Source: Cyanobacteria bacterium UBA6446 (GTDB taxonomy: Bacteria > Cyanobacteriota > Vampirovibrionia > Gastranaerophilales > Gastranaerophilaceae). Taken from it: 64,000 nt of DNA. The notes under the pieces are model-generated. The model was not told the DNA's origin, did not search any database, and saw nothing but the letters and a program-made list of their open reading frames with translations. The position numbers and the translations under genes are program-made. Positions 32,715 through 41,976 of this stretch are shown in pieces; position 1 is the first letter of the stretch; every line of letters starts with the position of its first letter. Location: assembly GCA_002438405.1 (NCBI GenBank), contig DJOE01000006.1, positions 1 through 64,000 of the forward strand, written 5' to 3'.

Positions 32715-34183
32715 TGAAACAAAAAGAACAAGCATTCATCTATGTCAGGGTTTCGAGCAAAGAACAAGAAGAAACAGGCTTTTCAATCCCAGCCCAAGTG
32801 AAGTATTTGCAAGATTATGCAAAAAGAAAAGGTTTTGAAGTTGCAGAAATTTTTGCTGAAAGCATCACTGCCAAAGAAGCTGGTAGAAAAGAATTTGAAA
32901 GAATGCTAAGAACAATAAAAAGGCAAAAAAAAGCCTGTCATCTTTTATGTGAAAAGAATGACAGGTTACTAAGAAATGAAGATGACGCTGCGACAATTAA
33001 GAATATTTTCACCAAAACTGATTGCAGTGTGCATTTGGTGAAAGATAATATGGTGCTGAACAAATATTCAACACCTCATGAAATCTTTATTTTTATGATG
33101 TTTTCGGCTGTTTCTTCTTTATATCCACGCAATTTGTCAAACGAAGTTACAAAAGGCATGGTTGAAGCTGCTGAAGAAGGTTTCTTTCCGGGCAAAGCCC
33201 CAACAGGATATTTGAACCAAAGAACCAGCAAGAAAAAAAGCAAAATTGTTGTTGATAAAGAAAAAGCCCCTTTTGTAATCAAAGCCTTTGAACTGTATTC
33301 AACTGGTTGCTTTACATTCAACAGCCTTGCTAAAAAACTTGCAGCTGATGGGTTTACAATAGGCAAACGCAACTGCACAAAGAAAACCATTGAAAAAATA
33401 TTGCATAATCCTTTTTATATGGGTGAATTTGAGTATAAGGGTAAAAGATATTTTGAAGCCCAGCACACACCGATAATAACAAAAGAACTTTATTATTCGG
33501 TGCAAAAAATTATTAAAGATAGAACAGCACCACACGTTACAAAGCATGACTTCTTGTATTCAGGGCTTATAAAATCGCCAAACAACTACATGCTTGTAGG
33601 TGATATTAAAAAAGGCAAATACATCTATTACAGAAGCACTGATGACAAAGACAAGGGGCTTAAACTGCTAAAAGAAGAATATGTGGACAAAATGGTTGAA
33701 GATTTGTTCAAGAACCTTACTTGCCCACCTGAATTTGCTGAAGCCATTCTTGAAAAGCTGAAAGACATGCTTCAGGGCAAACAGGAATATGAACAAGAAA
33801 CACTTGATGCAATTCAGAAAAAAATCAGTGTTCTGAAGAAAAGATTGAACAAACTTTATATTGATAAGATTGATGAAACAATTTCAGAAGAATTTTACTT
33901 TGAAAAGAAGAATGAATGGCAAATTGAACTTGATGAAGCAAGAATGCAATTTGATTTCATTAGCCAAGAAAATGATGAAATTATGCAAAAGGCTTCAGCA
34001 CTCCTCACACTTTGCAAAAACGCACACAGTGCTTATTTGGCTGGTGATGTGCTTCAAAAACGTACCCTATTAAAATTGATAACCTCACACTTTTTATGGG
34101 ATGGCTCAAACCTAACAATAACAATAAAAAATACACTCAAACCAATGTTCAAGTGTATGTTTTTTCAAAATGGTGGAGGATAG
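32714..34183 (+). CDS. Large serine recombinase (prophage integrase)
   Basis: 489 residues. Resolvase-type catalytic domain with FIYVRVSSKEQEETGFSIPA (nucleophile S14, R12) and LCEKNDRLLRN. A recombinase domain follows (APTGYLNQR, then KAFELYSTGCFTFNSLAKKL and KILHNPFYMGEFEYKGK). The zinc-ribbon region (SGLIKSPNNYMLVGDIKKGK) lacks the usual cysteine pairs. A C-terminal coiled-coil is also present. The last codons (N-G-G-G-stop) are built from the tRNA-Ala 3' end, so the ORF reads into attR. It catalyses integration and excision. Confidence 0.9.
   Translation: MKQKEQAFIYVRVSSKEQEETGFSIPAQVKYLQDYAKRKGFEVAEIFAESITAKEAGRKEFERMLRTIKRQKKACHLLCEKNDRLLRNEDDAATIKNIFTKTDCSVHLVKDNMVLNKYSTPHEIFIFMMFSAVSSLYPRNLSNEVTKGMVEAAEEGFFPGKAPTGYLNQRTSKKKSKIVVDKEKAPFVIKAFELYSTGCFTFNSLAKKLAADGFTIGKRNCTKKTIEKILHNPFYMGEFEYKGKRYFEAQHTPIITKELYYSVQKIIKDRTAPHVTKHDFLYSGLIKSPNNYMLVGDIKKGKYIYYRSTDDKDKGLKLLKEEYVDKMVEDLFKNLTCPPEFAEAILEKLKDMLQGKQEYEQETLDAIQKKISVLKKRLNKLYIDKIDETISEEFYFEKKNEWQIELDEARMQFDFISQENDEIMQKASALLTLCKNAHSAYLAGDVLQKRTLLKLITSHFLWDGSNLTITIKNTLKPMFKCMFFQNGGG
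34168..34177. other. Putative attR core at the tRNA-Ala 3' end
   Basis: AAATGGTGGA matches 16673-16682 (putative attL) and 16179-16188 (scar A). It is both the end of the integrase gene and the 3' terminus of the tRNA gene. The exact crossover dinucleotide cannot be told. Confidence 0.55.
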
Positions 34184-34246
34184 GAGATTCGAACTCCTGA
34201 CCCCCTGCGTGCAAAGCAGGTGCTCTACCAGCTGAGCTAATCCCCC
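34171..34246 (-). tRNA. tRNA-Ala (anticodon TGC)
   Basis: The minus strand reads GGGGGATTAGCTCAGCTGGT, then AGAGCACCTGCTTTGCACGC, then the T-arm GGAGTTCGAATCTCC and acceptor ATCCTCC with discriminator A. CCA is encoded (34171-34173 complement). Anticodon TGC sits in CTTTGCACG. The D-, anticodon and T-arms pair properly. The integrase gene overlaps its 3' end by 13 nt on the opposite strand. Because the prophage is inserted at its 3' end, its original terminator is probably the one left at 16646-16667. Confidence 0.95.
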
Positions 34247-34394
34247 ATTGGCTTTCGCCTTTGGTGTTTTGCTTTCGCTCCACAAATTCTATTATACATG
34301 AGGAATTTTTTTTGTAAAGGGGTAAATCAAAAATATTTTTAATCCTTTATTTTATATAAGTCAAAACCTCTACACTAGATAAAATAATTAAACC

Positions 34395-34430
34395 AAAGGT
34401 GACAAGAAAAATCTTGCCACCTTTAATTTT
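34395..34430 (-). terminator. Terminator downstream of ppdK
   Basis: A 12-bp stem (AAAGGTGACAAG / CTTGCCACCTTT, one mismatch) with a 6-nt loop at 34395-34424. On the plus strand it is followed by AATTTTTT; on the minus strand by a weaker T-rich stretch. It lies just past the ppdK stop, so it probably ends that transcript. Confidence 0.65.
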
Positions 34431-34451
34431 TTCTCAAATATTCACATCAAC

Positions 34452-37130
34452 CTACTTACATCCAAGTGGTAATGAAATGTCTTTTGCTTGTTTAAACTCA
34501 ATTACTGCTTGTGCTGCAGCAAGTCTTGCTTGGGGAACTCTAAATGGAGAGCAGGAAACATAATTCAAACCGATTCTATGACAGAATTTAACTGATGCCG
34601 GATCTCCACCGTGTTCACCACAAATACCACGTTTCAAATGTGGACGAACTTTCAAAGCCTTATCAAGGGCAATTTTCATCAACTGACCAACACCTTCTTG
34701 GTCAAGAGTTTGAAATGGGTTAGCAGGTAGAATTTTTTGTTCAACATAGTTTTGCAAGAATTTACCCTCTGCATCATCTCTTGAATAACCAAAAGTCATT
34801 TGAGTCAAATCATTTGTACCAAATGAGAAGAATTCTGCATATTCTGCAATTTGGTCAGCTGTCAAAGCGGCACGAGGAATTTCAATCATTGTTCCAAACA
34901 TATAGTCAACTCTTACACCTTTTTCGTCCATAACCTCATTGGCGACACGTTCTAAAACGCCTTTAACCGTTTTAAGTTCATTAACATGACCAACAAGAGG
35001 AATCATTACCTCAGGTTTTACATCTAGACCTTCTTTTTTCAAATCACAAGCAGCACTGAAAATTGCTCGCACTTGCATTTCGTTAATTTCAGGATATGTC
35101 AGACCTAAACGGCAACCCCTCAAGCCCATCATTGGATTAGATTCAGACATTGCTTCTACGATATTTAAAAGTTTTTCGTCTTCTGCATAATCTTCACCTT
35201 TAGCTTTTTTAGTTGCAACTTTAGCAATCAATTCTTCTTTATCAGGCAAGAATTCATGTAAAGGTGGGTCAAGAAGTCTGATTGTCATTGATTTTTCGCC
35301 CAAAGCTTTAAACATTGCATAGAAATCTGAATACTGCATTGGAAGAAGTTTTGATAATGCTTCTTTTCTAGCTTCCGAAGTACCTGCAATAATCATCTTT
35401 TGAACCCAAGGAAGTCTTTCCGGATCCATAAACATGTGTTCAGTTCTACAAAGACCAACACCCTCTGCACCAAGTTCAAGAGCTTTCGCAACATCAGCCG
35501 GAGTATCTGCATTAGCTCTAACACCCAAAAGTTTAATACTATCAACCCAAGTGAACAACTTGTTGAAATTTTCATCCATAGTTGGAGGAACTAAATGAAT
35601 TGCTCCGTCCATAACTTCACCGGTACCACCATCAAGAGAAATGATATCATTTTTATGATAAACTGTGCCATCTCCTGCGGTTAAAGTTTCATTTTTAAGG
35701 TCGATAGACAAGTCTTCACAACCAGCAACACAAGGTTTCCCCATACCTTTGGCAACAACAGCTGCGTGAGATGTCATTCCGCCTCTCAATGTAAGAACAC
35801 CTTGAGATTCAATCATACCGTGAATATCATCAGGACAAGTTTCAATTCTCACTAAGATAATTTTTTCACCATTTTTGCCTCGTTCTGCAGCTTCTTCTGT
35901 ATCAAAAACAATTTTTCCAACAGCAGCTCCAGGAGATGCCGCAAGACCTTGTGCAATTTTATGAGCTTCTTTCTTAGCTTTAGGATCGAAATCCGGTAAT
36001 AAAACTTGATACAATTGATTTGCATCAACTAGTTCAACCGCTCTTTCCTTATCAATAATACCCTCTTCACACATTTCAACTGCAATTCTTACAGAAGCCT
36101 TTGCTGTTCTTTTACCGTTACGAGTTTGCAAAATCCACAATTTACCTCTCTCAATAGTAAATTCCATATCCTGAACATCTTTATAACCTTTTTCAAGTTT
36201 CTTTGCGATATCAACATATTGTTTATAAAGCTCAGGCATTTCATGTTCTAATTCGGCAATCGGTTTTGGTGTTCTGATACCAGCAACAACATCTTCTCCT
36301 TGCGCATTAGTCAAATATTCACCATAGAATTTATTTTCACCAGTTGAAGGATTTCTAGTGAAAGATACACCAGTTGCGCAATCATCACCCATATTACCAA
36401 ATACCATTGTTTGAACATTTACTGCTGTACCATAATTGTGGTCAATTTTGTAGTGTTCTCTATATGCAACCGCACGAGGAATATTCCAAGAACGGAATAC
36501 AGCTTCAATTGCTTCTTCCAACTGAATATATGGATCTTGTGGAAATTCTTTACCGGTCTCTTTTTTAATTAAAGCTTTATATGGTTCAATTAAAGATTTC
36601 CAGTCTTCTGCAGATAATTCTGTATCAGATTTGTAACCTTTTTCTTCTTTAATTTTATCCAAGTAATCTTCAAATTTTTGTCTATCAATTTCCCAAGCAA
36701 CAGAACCAAACATCGTTAAAAATCTACGATAACTGTCATAGCAGAAACGAGGGTTGTTAGTCAATTTAATCATTGCTTCAACAGTTTTATCATTCAAACC
36801 AAGGTTAAGAATAGTTTCCATCATACCAGGCATTGAAAGTCTTGCACCTGAACGAACAGAAACAAGAAGCGGGTTTTCTGCATCTCCAAATTTTTTACCT
36901 GCTTGAGTTTCAACATCTTTTAATGCCGCTTTTACTTCGTCCATAAGTCCTTGAGGCATTTTATTTCCATGGTTGATATAATCCATACAAGTTTCTGTTG
37001 TAATAGTAAGCCCTGGAGGAACAGGAAGCCCAAGATTTGTCATTTCGGCTAAATTTGCACCCTTACCACCTAACAAATTGCGCATAGATGCATTTCCATC
37101 TTTAAAGAGCCATACACGTTTTTCTGCCAT
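34452..37130 (-). CDS. ppdK: Pyruvate, phosphate dikinase
   Basis: Interconverts pyruvate, ATP and phosphate with PEP, AMP and pyrophosphate. 892 residues, full length. The N-terminal ATP-grasp domain starts VWLFKDGNASMRNLLGGKGA. The phosphohistidine domain is GGMTSHAAVVAKGMGKPCVA with catalytic H455. The C-terminal TIM barrel has CRTEHMF, SFGTNDLTQMTFGYSRDDAE and the catalytic cysteine in KRGICGEHGGDP. It is flanked by its own leader and terminator. In fermentative gut bacteria it usually works in PEP/pyruvate glycolysis. Confidence 0.97.
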   Translation of the reverse strand: MAEKRVWLFKDGNASMRNLLGGKGANLAEMTNLGLPVPPGLTITTETCMDYINHGNKMPQGLMDEVKAALKDVETQAGKKFGDAENPLLVSVRSGARLSMPGMMETILNLGLNDKTVEAMIKLTNNPRFCYDSYRRFLTMFGSVAWEIDRQKFEDYLDKIKEEKGYKSDTELSAEDWKSLIEPYKALIKKETGKEFPQDPYIQLEEAIEAVFRSWNIPRAVAYREHYKIDHNYGTAVNVQTMVFGNMGDDCATGVSFTRNPSTGENKFYGEYLTNAQGEDVVAGIRTPKPIAELEHEMPELYKQYVDIAKKLEKGYKDVQDMEFTIERGKLWILQTRNGKRTAKASVRIAVEMCEEGIIDKERAVELVDANQLYQVLLPDFDPKAKKEAHKIAQGLAASPGAAVGKIVFDTEEAAERGKNGEKIILVRIETCPDDIHGMIESQGVLTLRGGMTSHAAVVAKGMGKPCVAGCEDLSIDLKNETLTAGDGTVYHKNDIISLDGGTGEVMDGAIHLVPPTMDENFNKLFTWVDSIKLLGVRANADTPADVAKALELGAEGVGLCRTEHMFMDPERLPWVQKMIIAGTSEARKEALSKLLPMQYSDFYAMFKALGEKSMTIRLLDPPLHEFLPDKEELIAKVATKKAKGEDYAEDEKLLNIVEAMSESNPMMGLRGCRLGLTYPEINEMQVRAIFSAACDLKKEGLDVKPEVMIPLVGHVNELKTVKGVLERVANEVMDEKGVRVDYMFGTMIEIPRAALTADQIAEYAEFFSFGTNDLTQMTFGYSRDDAEGKFLQNYVEQKILPANPFQTLDQEGVGQLMKIALDKALKVRPHLKRGICGEHGGDPASVKFCHRIGLNYVSCSPFRVPQARLAAAQAVIEFKQAKDISLPLGCK

Positions 37131-37225
37131 AATTTTTCTCCTTTAAAAAACATAATAAACACTTACTAAATAATATAGAGATTATAACATAAAAACTTTA
37201 AAATAAATATTTATAATTTAAGATT

Positions 37226-38629
37226 TTAAACAAAATAAAACTCTGGATTATCTTTAAAAATTTCCATATATTTTTTTATTGAATAATTATTATATTCAGG
37301 ATAAGTTTTTGAAAAATATTTGTCCATTTCAAAGATGGAACTAAAGCCTAATTTTTTTGAAAGTGAACCGATATAAGAAACCATACTATTTCGAACCGGA
37401 ACAGAAACCCCATCATAATCTGCTGAACATTTTTGAAGAAGAGTTTTGTGACCAAAATCTTTTAATTTTACTGATAAATATTCAAGTTTCGCAATTGCAT
37501 TATCGTAAAGCTTTTCGTTATTTTTGCCAAGAGATTTATCAAACTCTTTTGATAATCTTACCCTATCTATCATAAACCCAATATCTTTAACTGTATTATA
37601 TGGAGATGCCGCATTGAGTATATTTTTGATATCATTGGGTTCTAATTCAGAAAAATTCTTCGTTTTTACGGTTTGCCAATAGATATTTCCTTGGAACGGT
37701 TCATCTAAAAATTCCGGCAGTACTTGTGGTTTTAATTCTTCTTTGATTAACTTTGAAAATTTATCTAAGTTAAAATTATTTGCATAAACAGGTCCAAAAT
37801 CATCAGGCAACTTCAAAAGTCGTTTAACTTTTTCAAAAGATTCATTCATCAATGCAGACTTAGCACCAAAAACCTCTTTTCGACAATCAAGTATAACCTT
37901 TGCCATCTCTGCATACTGAGAATTTACAATACTATGGAGTTTTTTAGTTTGAATTCTCTTCATTTCAGAATATGCAGAACCAGCCAAGCCTGATAACGCA
38001 TTACAAGATTCTTCAACTAAATCAGAATGTTTTCCATCTTTAAATGGAGGAATAATAGTTAAATCTCCACATAAAACATTCTTTTCCGAGCGCTTTGTAT
38101 TTAAAATATCTTTAACACCTAAAACGGATTTCCTTAAAATAACATGGAATGAATCAAACGGAGTAGCACCTGCTTTTAGAGAATCGTCATAAACTTTTCT
38201 TATATCGCTGAAAGATGCATCAGAAAATTTCAATACAGATTTTACATCTGGCAAAAATTTAATAGAATCAACATGTTTTCCTAATTCAAAATTTCTTGCT
38301 TTTCTGTAATCAAGAATATATTGAGATGATTTGTCAAAAGAAGCATCAATCACATCAGAAGCAAATTTTGAAAAATCTTGAACATTTTTTTCAATTTGAT
38401 AGCACCTGTCTTTAACTATCGCTTTGTACAATTTAACTTGGCTTGGTCTTTTTACTCCATAATAAATTAAAAGTCCACCACCTGCAATCAAAGATAGTGG
38501 CAACAACGGTTTATTATTTTTTTTAGTTTTTTTTGTTACAGTTCGATCTATATTATCTGTTGTAACTTTTACAGGAACAACAGGAACAGAAACAGGTATA
38601 TTCGTAATTTTTTCTGTAATTAAACTCAC
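37226..38629 (-). CDS. Unknown membrane-anchored helical protein
   Basis: 467 residues. A Val/Pro/Thr-rich N-terminus and a basic patch (KKTKKNNK) precede one hydrophobic segment (LLPLSLIAGGGLLIYYGV, ~43-60). The remainder is a long helical, Lys/Asp-rich domain without recognised motifs. The start appears to be GTG with no good ribosome-binding site, so the 5' end is uncertain. It is monocistronic between ppdK and lysC and probably lineage-specific. Confidence 0.55.
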   Translation of the reverse strand: MSLITEKITNIPVSVPVVPVKVTTDNIDRTVTKKTKKNNKPLLPLSLIAGGGLLIYYGVKRPSQVKLYKAIVKDRCYQIEKNVQDFSKFASDVIDASFDKSSQYILDYRKARNFELGKHVDSIKFLPDVKSVLKFSDASFSDIRKVYDDSLKAGATPFDSFHVILRKSVLGVKDILNTKRSEKNVLCGDLTIIPPFKDGKHSDLVEESCNALSGLAGSAYSEMKRIQTKKLHSIVNSQYAEMAKVILDCRKEVFGAKSALMNESFEKVKRLLKLPDDFGPVYANNFNLDKFSKLIKEELKPQVLPEFLDEPFQGNIYWQTVKTKNFSELEPNDIKNILNAASPYNTVKDIGFMIDRVRLSKEFDKSLGKNNEKLYDNAIAKLEYLSVKLKDFGHKTLLQKCSADYDGVSVPVRNSMVSYIGSLSKKLGFSSIFEMDKYFSKTYPEYNNYSIKKYMEIFKDNPEFYFV

Positions 38630-38690
38630 AATAAAAAGACCGTATTTTTTAACACATTATATTAATACACAAGATAAAATTTTTTGCTAT

Positions 38691-38726
38691 AAAAAATGGC
38701 TAAATTATAAATTTTAGCCATTTTTA
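38691..38726 (-). terminator. Terminator of the kdsC/YrbI-TPR-lysC operon
   Basis: A 14-bp A/T-rich inverted repeat around AAAATGGCTAAA / TTTAGCCATTTT with flanking A and T runs on both sides, immediately after the lysC stop (minus strand). It could work in either direction. Confidence 0.7.
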
Positions 38727-38754
38727 TTACAATTTTGTTACACTAAAATATTAT

Positions 38755-40020
38755 TTACACATCTGGTAATGTGCCTTTAACCTCTGCAATTTCATCACTT
38801 TCTAAATTAAAAATACTATGTAATGCTTTAACAGCTTTTTGTGCATCATCTTTGTTTATCAAGCAACTAATTTTTATTTCACTAGTTGAAATCATTCTGA
38901 TATTAATACCGTTATCAGCTAACGTTTGGAACATTGTTGACGCAATCCCTGGTCTATCAATCATGCCGGCACCAATAATTGAAACTTTCGCAATATTATC
39001 ATCAATTTTAATATCTGCCGCATTCAATTTTGCTTTAACTTTTTCTAATACTTCCATCGCTTTTGGCAAATCATCACTATTGATTGTAAAAGCAATATCA
39101 TTAGTGTTAGAAGTTTTTCTTGCATAAGATTGAATAATCATATCAACTGAAACATTTTCTTTTGCCAAGCTTCCAAATAATGTTGCAGCTTCCCCCGGAG
39201 TATCCGGAATATCACAAACAACAACTCTAACTTGTGATAAATCAGCAGCAACTCCCGCCACAGGTTTATTTATTTCCATTTTTTCAACTCCTAAAATCAA
39301 TGTACCCATATTATCTAATTTAAAACTGCTACGAACCCTCAAAGGTACTGCATATTGTTTTGCAGTTTCAACACTACGTGGGTGAAGAACATTTGCCCCC
39401 GCATGAGCAAGTTCAAGCATTTCTTCATAAGAAATTTGTTCAAGTCTTGATGCATTAGGGACAACTCTTGGGTCTGTTGTATAAACACCCTCAACATCAG
39501 TATAAATATCACATCTTTCTGCATTCAAAGCCGCAGCCAAAGCAACAGCAGAAGTATCAGAACCTCCTCTGCCTAGAGTTGTAATTTCTCCGTCTTCTGT
39601 TACCCCTTGGAATCCTGCAACAACAATGATATTCCCTTCATCAAGGTTTTTTCTCAATTTATCGGTTTTAATATCAATAATTCGCGCTTTTGAGTGAACA
39701 TTTTCAGTCAAAATTCCAATTTGTGTAGCATTAAAACTTACAGCTTTATACCCTTGAGCTTGAATCGCCATTGTCAAAAGAGCAATTGAAACACATTCTC
39801 CGGTTGACAATAGCATATCCATTTCTCTTGCTGATGGATTTGAATTTAAATCCTTTGCCATTTTAACAAGATGGTCAGTAGTATGCCCCATTGCAGAAAC
39901 TACAACGACAACATCATTGCCATTATTTTTTTCTCTAATAACTGTCTTGGCTACATTTTTAATTTTATCGGTGTCTGCAACCGATGTTCCACCAAATTTT
40001 TGTACAATTACTTTTTTCAA
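38755..40020 (-). CDS. lysC: Aspartate kinase
   Basis: Phosphorylates aspartate, the first step towards Lys, Thr and Met. 421 residues. The kinase domain starts VQKFGGTSVADTDKIKNVAK. ATP and aspartate sites include TLGRGGSDTSAVALAAALNA and YTDVEGVYTTDPRVV. Two C-terminal ACT domains (VVVCDIPDTPGEAATLFGSL and KVSIIGAGMIDRPGIASTMF) give feedback control. The TTG start lies 1 nt after the TPR gene stop, so translation is coupled. No lysine riboswitch is seen upstream. Confidence 0.95.
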   Translation of the reverse strand: MKKVIVQKFGGTSVADTDKIKNVAKTVIREKNNGNDVVVVVSAMGHTTDHLVKMAKDLNSNPSAREMDMLLSTGECVSIALLTMAIQAQGYKAVSFNATQIGILTENVHSKARIIDIKTDKLRKNLDEGNIIVVAGFQGVTEDGEITTLGRGGSDTSAVALAAALNAERCDIYTDVEGVYTTDPRVVPNASRLEQISYEEMLELAHAGANVLHPRSVETAKQYAVPLRVRSSFKLDNMGTLILGVEKMEINKPVAGVAADLSQVRVVVCDIPDTPGEAATLFGSLAKENVSVDMIIQSYARKTSNTNDIAFTINSDDLPKAMEVLEKVKAKLNAADIKIDDNIAKVSIIGAGMIDRPGIASTMFQTLADNGINIRMISTSEIKISCLINKDDAQKAVKALHSIFNLESDEIAEVKGTLPDV

Positions 40021-40021
40021 T

Positions 40022-41509
40022 TTACTTGTTTCCCTGTATATCTTTTAAAATATTTTCAAGCTCTTGTTTTTGTTCCGGATACTGTAAATTCCCTAAATCT
40101 TGAGCTTTTTGTGCAACAGAAATTGCTTCTTTTATATTATATTCACAAAGGTTTTTCTTGACAAGAGTGTAAAGAGTCAAAAATAATAAATTTAACACTT
40201 TTAAATTATTCTTATCTAACCGTTCTGCTCTTCTTAATTTTCTTTGGGCATCTGCAAAATCTTCCATTTCAATTAACCACTCTGAATAATCAATAAAACC
40301 CTCAATGTAATCAGGATTTTCAGTGATAAATTTTTCATAATTTTCACGAACTTTATAATTATCACCAATAATTTTATATGCATGAGCAAGATTATAATAA
40401 TTAAAAGTTTGTTTAGGTTCAGTTCTCAATGCTTTTTTAAAACTTTCAATTGAATCTTGAATTTTTCCGAAATTCATCTCTTCTAGACCAATAGCCTCTT
40501 GAATATATGAGCTTTGTCCATTTTTCTCTTTTAACTCATCTAACAAGACAAAATCATTATTATAAGCATTAACCAAAGCAAGCCCCAACTTTGGCTCAAT
40601 TGAAGTTAAATCTTTTTCAATTGAAATTGAAAATTGTTCTTTTGCACCATTAAAATCAAAAAACCTTAAATATCCTCTACCCCAAATATCATGCAACAAC
40701 GCACAATCTAAACCGTTATCAATCGCTTTTTGAAAAATATTATCCATTTGCGCTTTATTTTTTTGCAATGAATAAATATTTCCCAACAACAAATAAGATG
40801 GGAGCATTTGTTTATTTATTTCAATAGATTTTAGTGCAAACTTTTCAGCTTCTTTATAATCAGCTTTTAAAAATTTCAGATTTGCATACTCATAAGTGGA
40901 ACTTTCGTTCGGTGCAACTTTTGCAAGAAACTGTAATTTCATTTCAGCTGAATCATAATCATGCAAATTAACTTCCATAATCGCTGAAAGCAAAATCGCA
41001 GTGTAATTATATTTGCTAATTTGTGATGCAGTTTGGAATTTGTCACGAGCGAGGGCATATTTTTTTTGTTTCATCAAAGCCATGCCCCAACCGGTATAAA
41101 TATCCGTATTAAATGGAGTAACTTTATCCCCCTGTTCAAATGCAGAAATAGCCTCTGGAAGTTTTTTACAATTCAAAAGACACATTCCAAGCCTTAGCCA
41201 AATTTCTTTATCCGTAGGGTTTAATTTTGAAGATTTTTGATAATAATTAACAGCTTCTTCAAACTTGTAACGTTGTTCGTAAATCTTCCCCAAATATTTG
41301 AAAATCATTGAATCTTGATCTGAAATATCTAAAGCTTTTTTCAAAACGACTTCAGCTTCATCAAACTTTTTTTCTCGAATAAGTTTCTTTGCCTTATTCA
41401 CGCACGCAACAGTAGGAAGTGACTGAATAATCGAATCACTTTTGTAATCATCAACTACGTGGTTTAAATCTTTTATATTTTCAAAAATATTTTTTATCCA
41501 ACTAAACAA
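40022..41509 (-). CDS. Tetratricopeptide-repeat protein
   Basis: 495 residues made largely of TPR helices, for example KKALDISDQDSMIFKYLGKI, EEAVNYYQKSSKLNPTDKEI and ESFKKALRTEPKQTFNYYNL. No signal peptide or membrane segment is apparent. The TTG start overlaps the 3' end of the HAD phosphatase gene by 16 nt, and it is followed 1 nt later by lysC. It probably acts as a scaffold; partners are unknown. Confidence 0.8.
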   Translation of the reverse strand: MFSWIKNIFENIKDLNHVVDDYKSDSIIQSLPTVACVNKAKKLIREKKFDEAEVVLKKALDISDQDSMIFKYLGKIYEQRYKFEEAVNYYQKSSKLNPTDKEIWLRLGMCLLNCKKLPEAISAFEQGDKVTPFNTDIYTGWGMALMKQKKYALARDKFQTASQISKYNYTAILLSAIMEVNLHDYDSAEMKLQFLAKVAPNESSTYEYANLKFLKADYKEAEKFALKSIEINKQMLPSYLLLGNIYSLQKNKAQMDNIFQKAIDNGLDCALLHDIWGRGYLRFFDFNGAKEQFSISIEKDLTSIEPKLGLALVNAYNNDFVLLDELKEKNGQSSYIQEAIGLEEMNFGKIQDSIESFKKALRTEPKQTFNYYNLAHAYKIIGDNYKVRENYEKFITENPDYIEGFIDYSEWLIEMEDFADAQRKLRRAERLDKNNLKVLNLLFLTLYTLVKKNLCEYNIKEAISVAQKAQDLGNLQYPEQKQELENILKDIQGNK

Positions 41510-41976
41510 TCTACAACCTCTCGAAATGCACCATTACCTGCTTCATTTTTTGTAATTTGAATATCTTTTATTGATTTAACTTTATCAACTGCATGCGGAA
41601 CAGTAATTTTATGCTTGGCAAATTCTAAACACTCCGCATCATTAATATCATCACCAATATAAACAAATTCATCTAAAGATAAATTATATTTTTCTATTAT
41701 GTTTTTTAATACATCTATTTTTTTTCTAATATTTTGATGGATTTCAGCAATTCCAAATTTCTCTGCCATTGTTTGAATTGCCGCATTTCCCTCTCCAGAA
41801 ATAATTGCAATTTCATAACCATTTTTCTTTAAAATAGAAAAAGCCATAACATCTTTAAAATTCAATTTCCTAGACATTGAAAAATCATCATTTATATAAA
41901 CGCAATTATCCGTTACAACCCCATCAAAGTCTGTAATAACCATTTTTATTGAGTTTGGTAACTTTATCCCTGACAT
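41494..41976 (-). CDS. KdsC/YrbI-family HAD phosphatase
   Basis: 160 residues. HAD motif I is VITDFDGVVTDNCVYI, motif II is AIISGEGNA, the motif III lysine is in IRKKIDVLK, and motif IV is YIGDDINDAECLEFA. C0-type HADs of this length dephosphorylate 3-deoxy-manno-octulosonate-8-phosphate or related sialic-acid-like 9-phosphates. The motif I sequence is closer to the YrbI/sialate branch than to E. coli KdsC, so the substrate is left open. It is the first gene of an operon with the TPR protein and lysC. Confidence 0.8.
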   Translation of the reverse strand: MSGIKLPNSIKMVITDFDGVVTDNCVYINDDFSMSRKLNFKDVMAFSILKKNGYEIAIISGEGNAAIQTMAEKFGIAEIHQNIRKKIDVLKNIIEKYNLSLDEFVYIGDDINDAECLEFAKHKITVPHAVDKVKSIKDIQITKNEAGNGAFREVVDCLVG

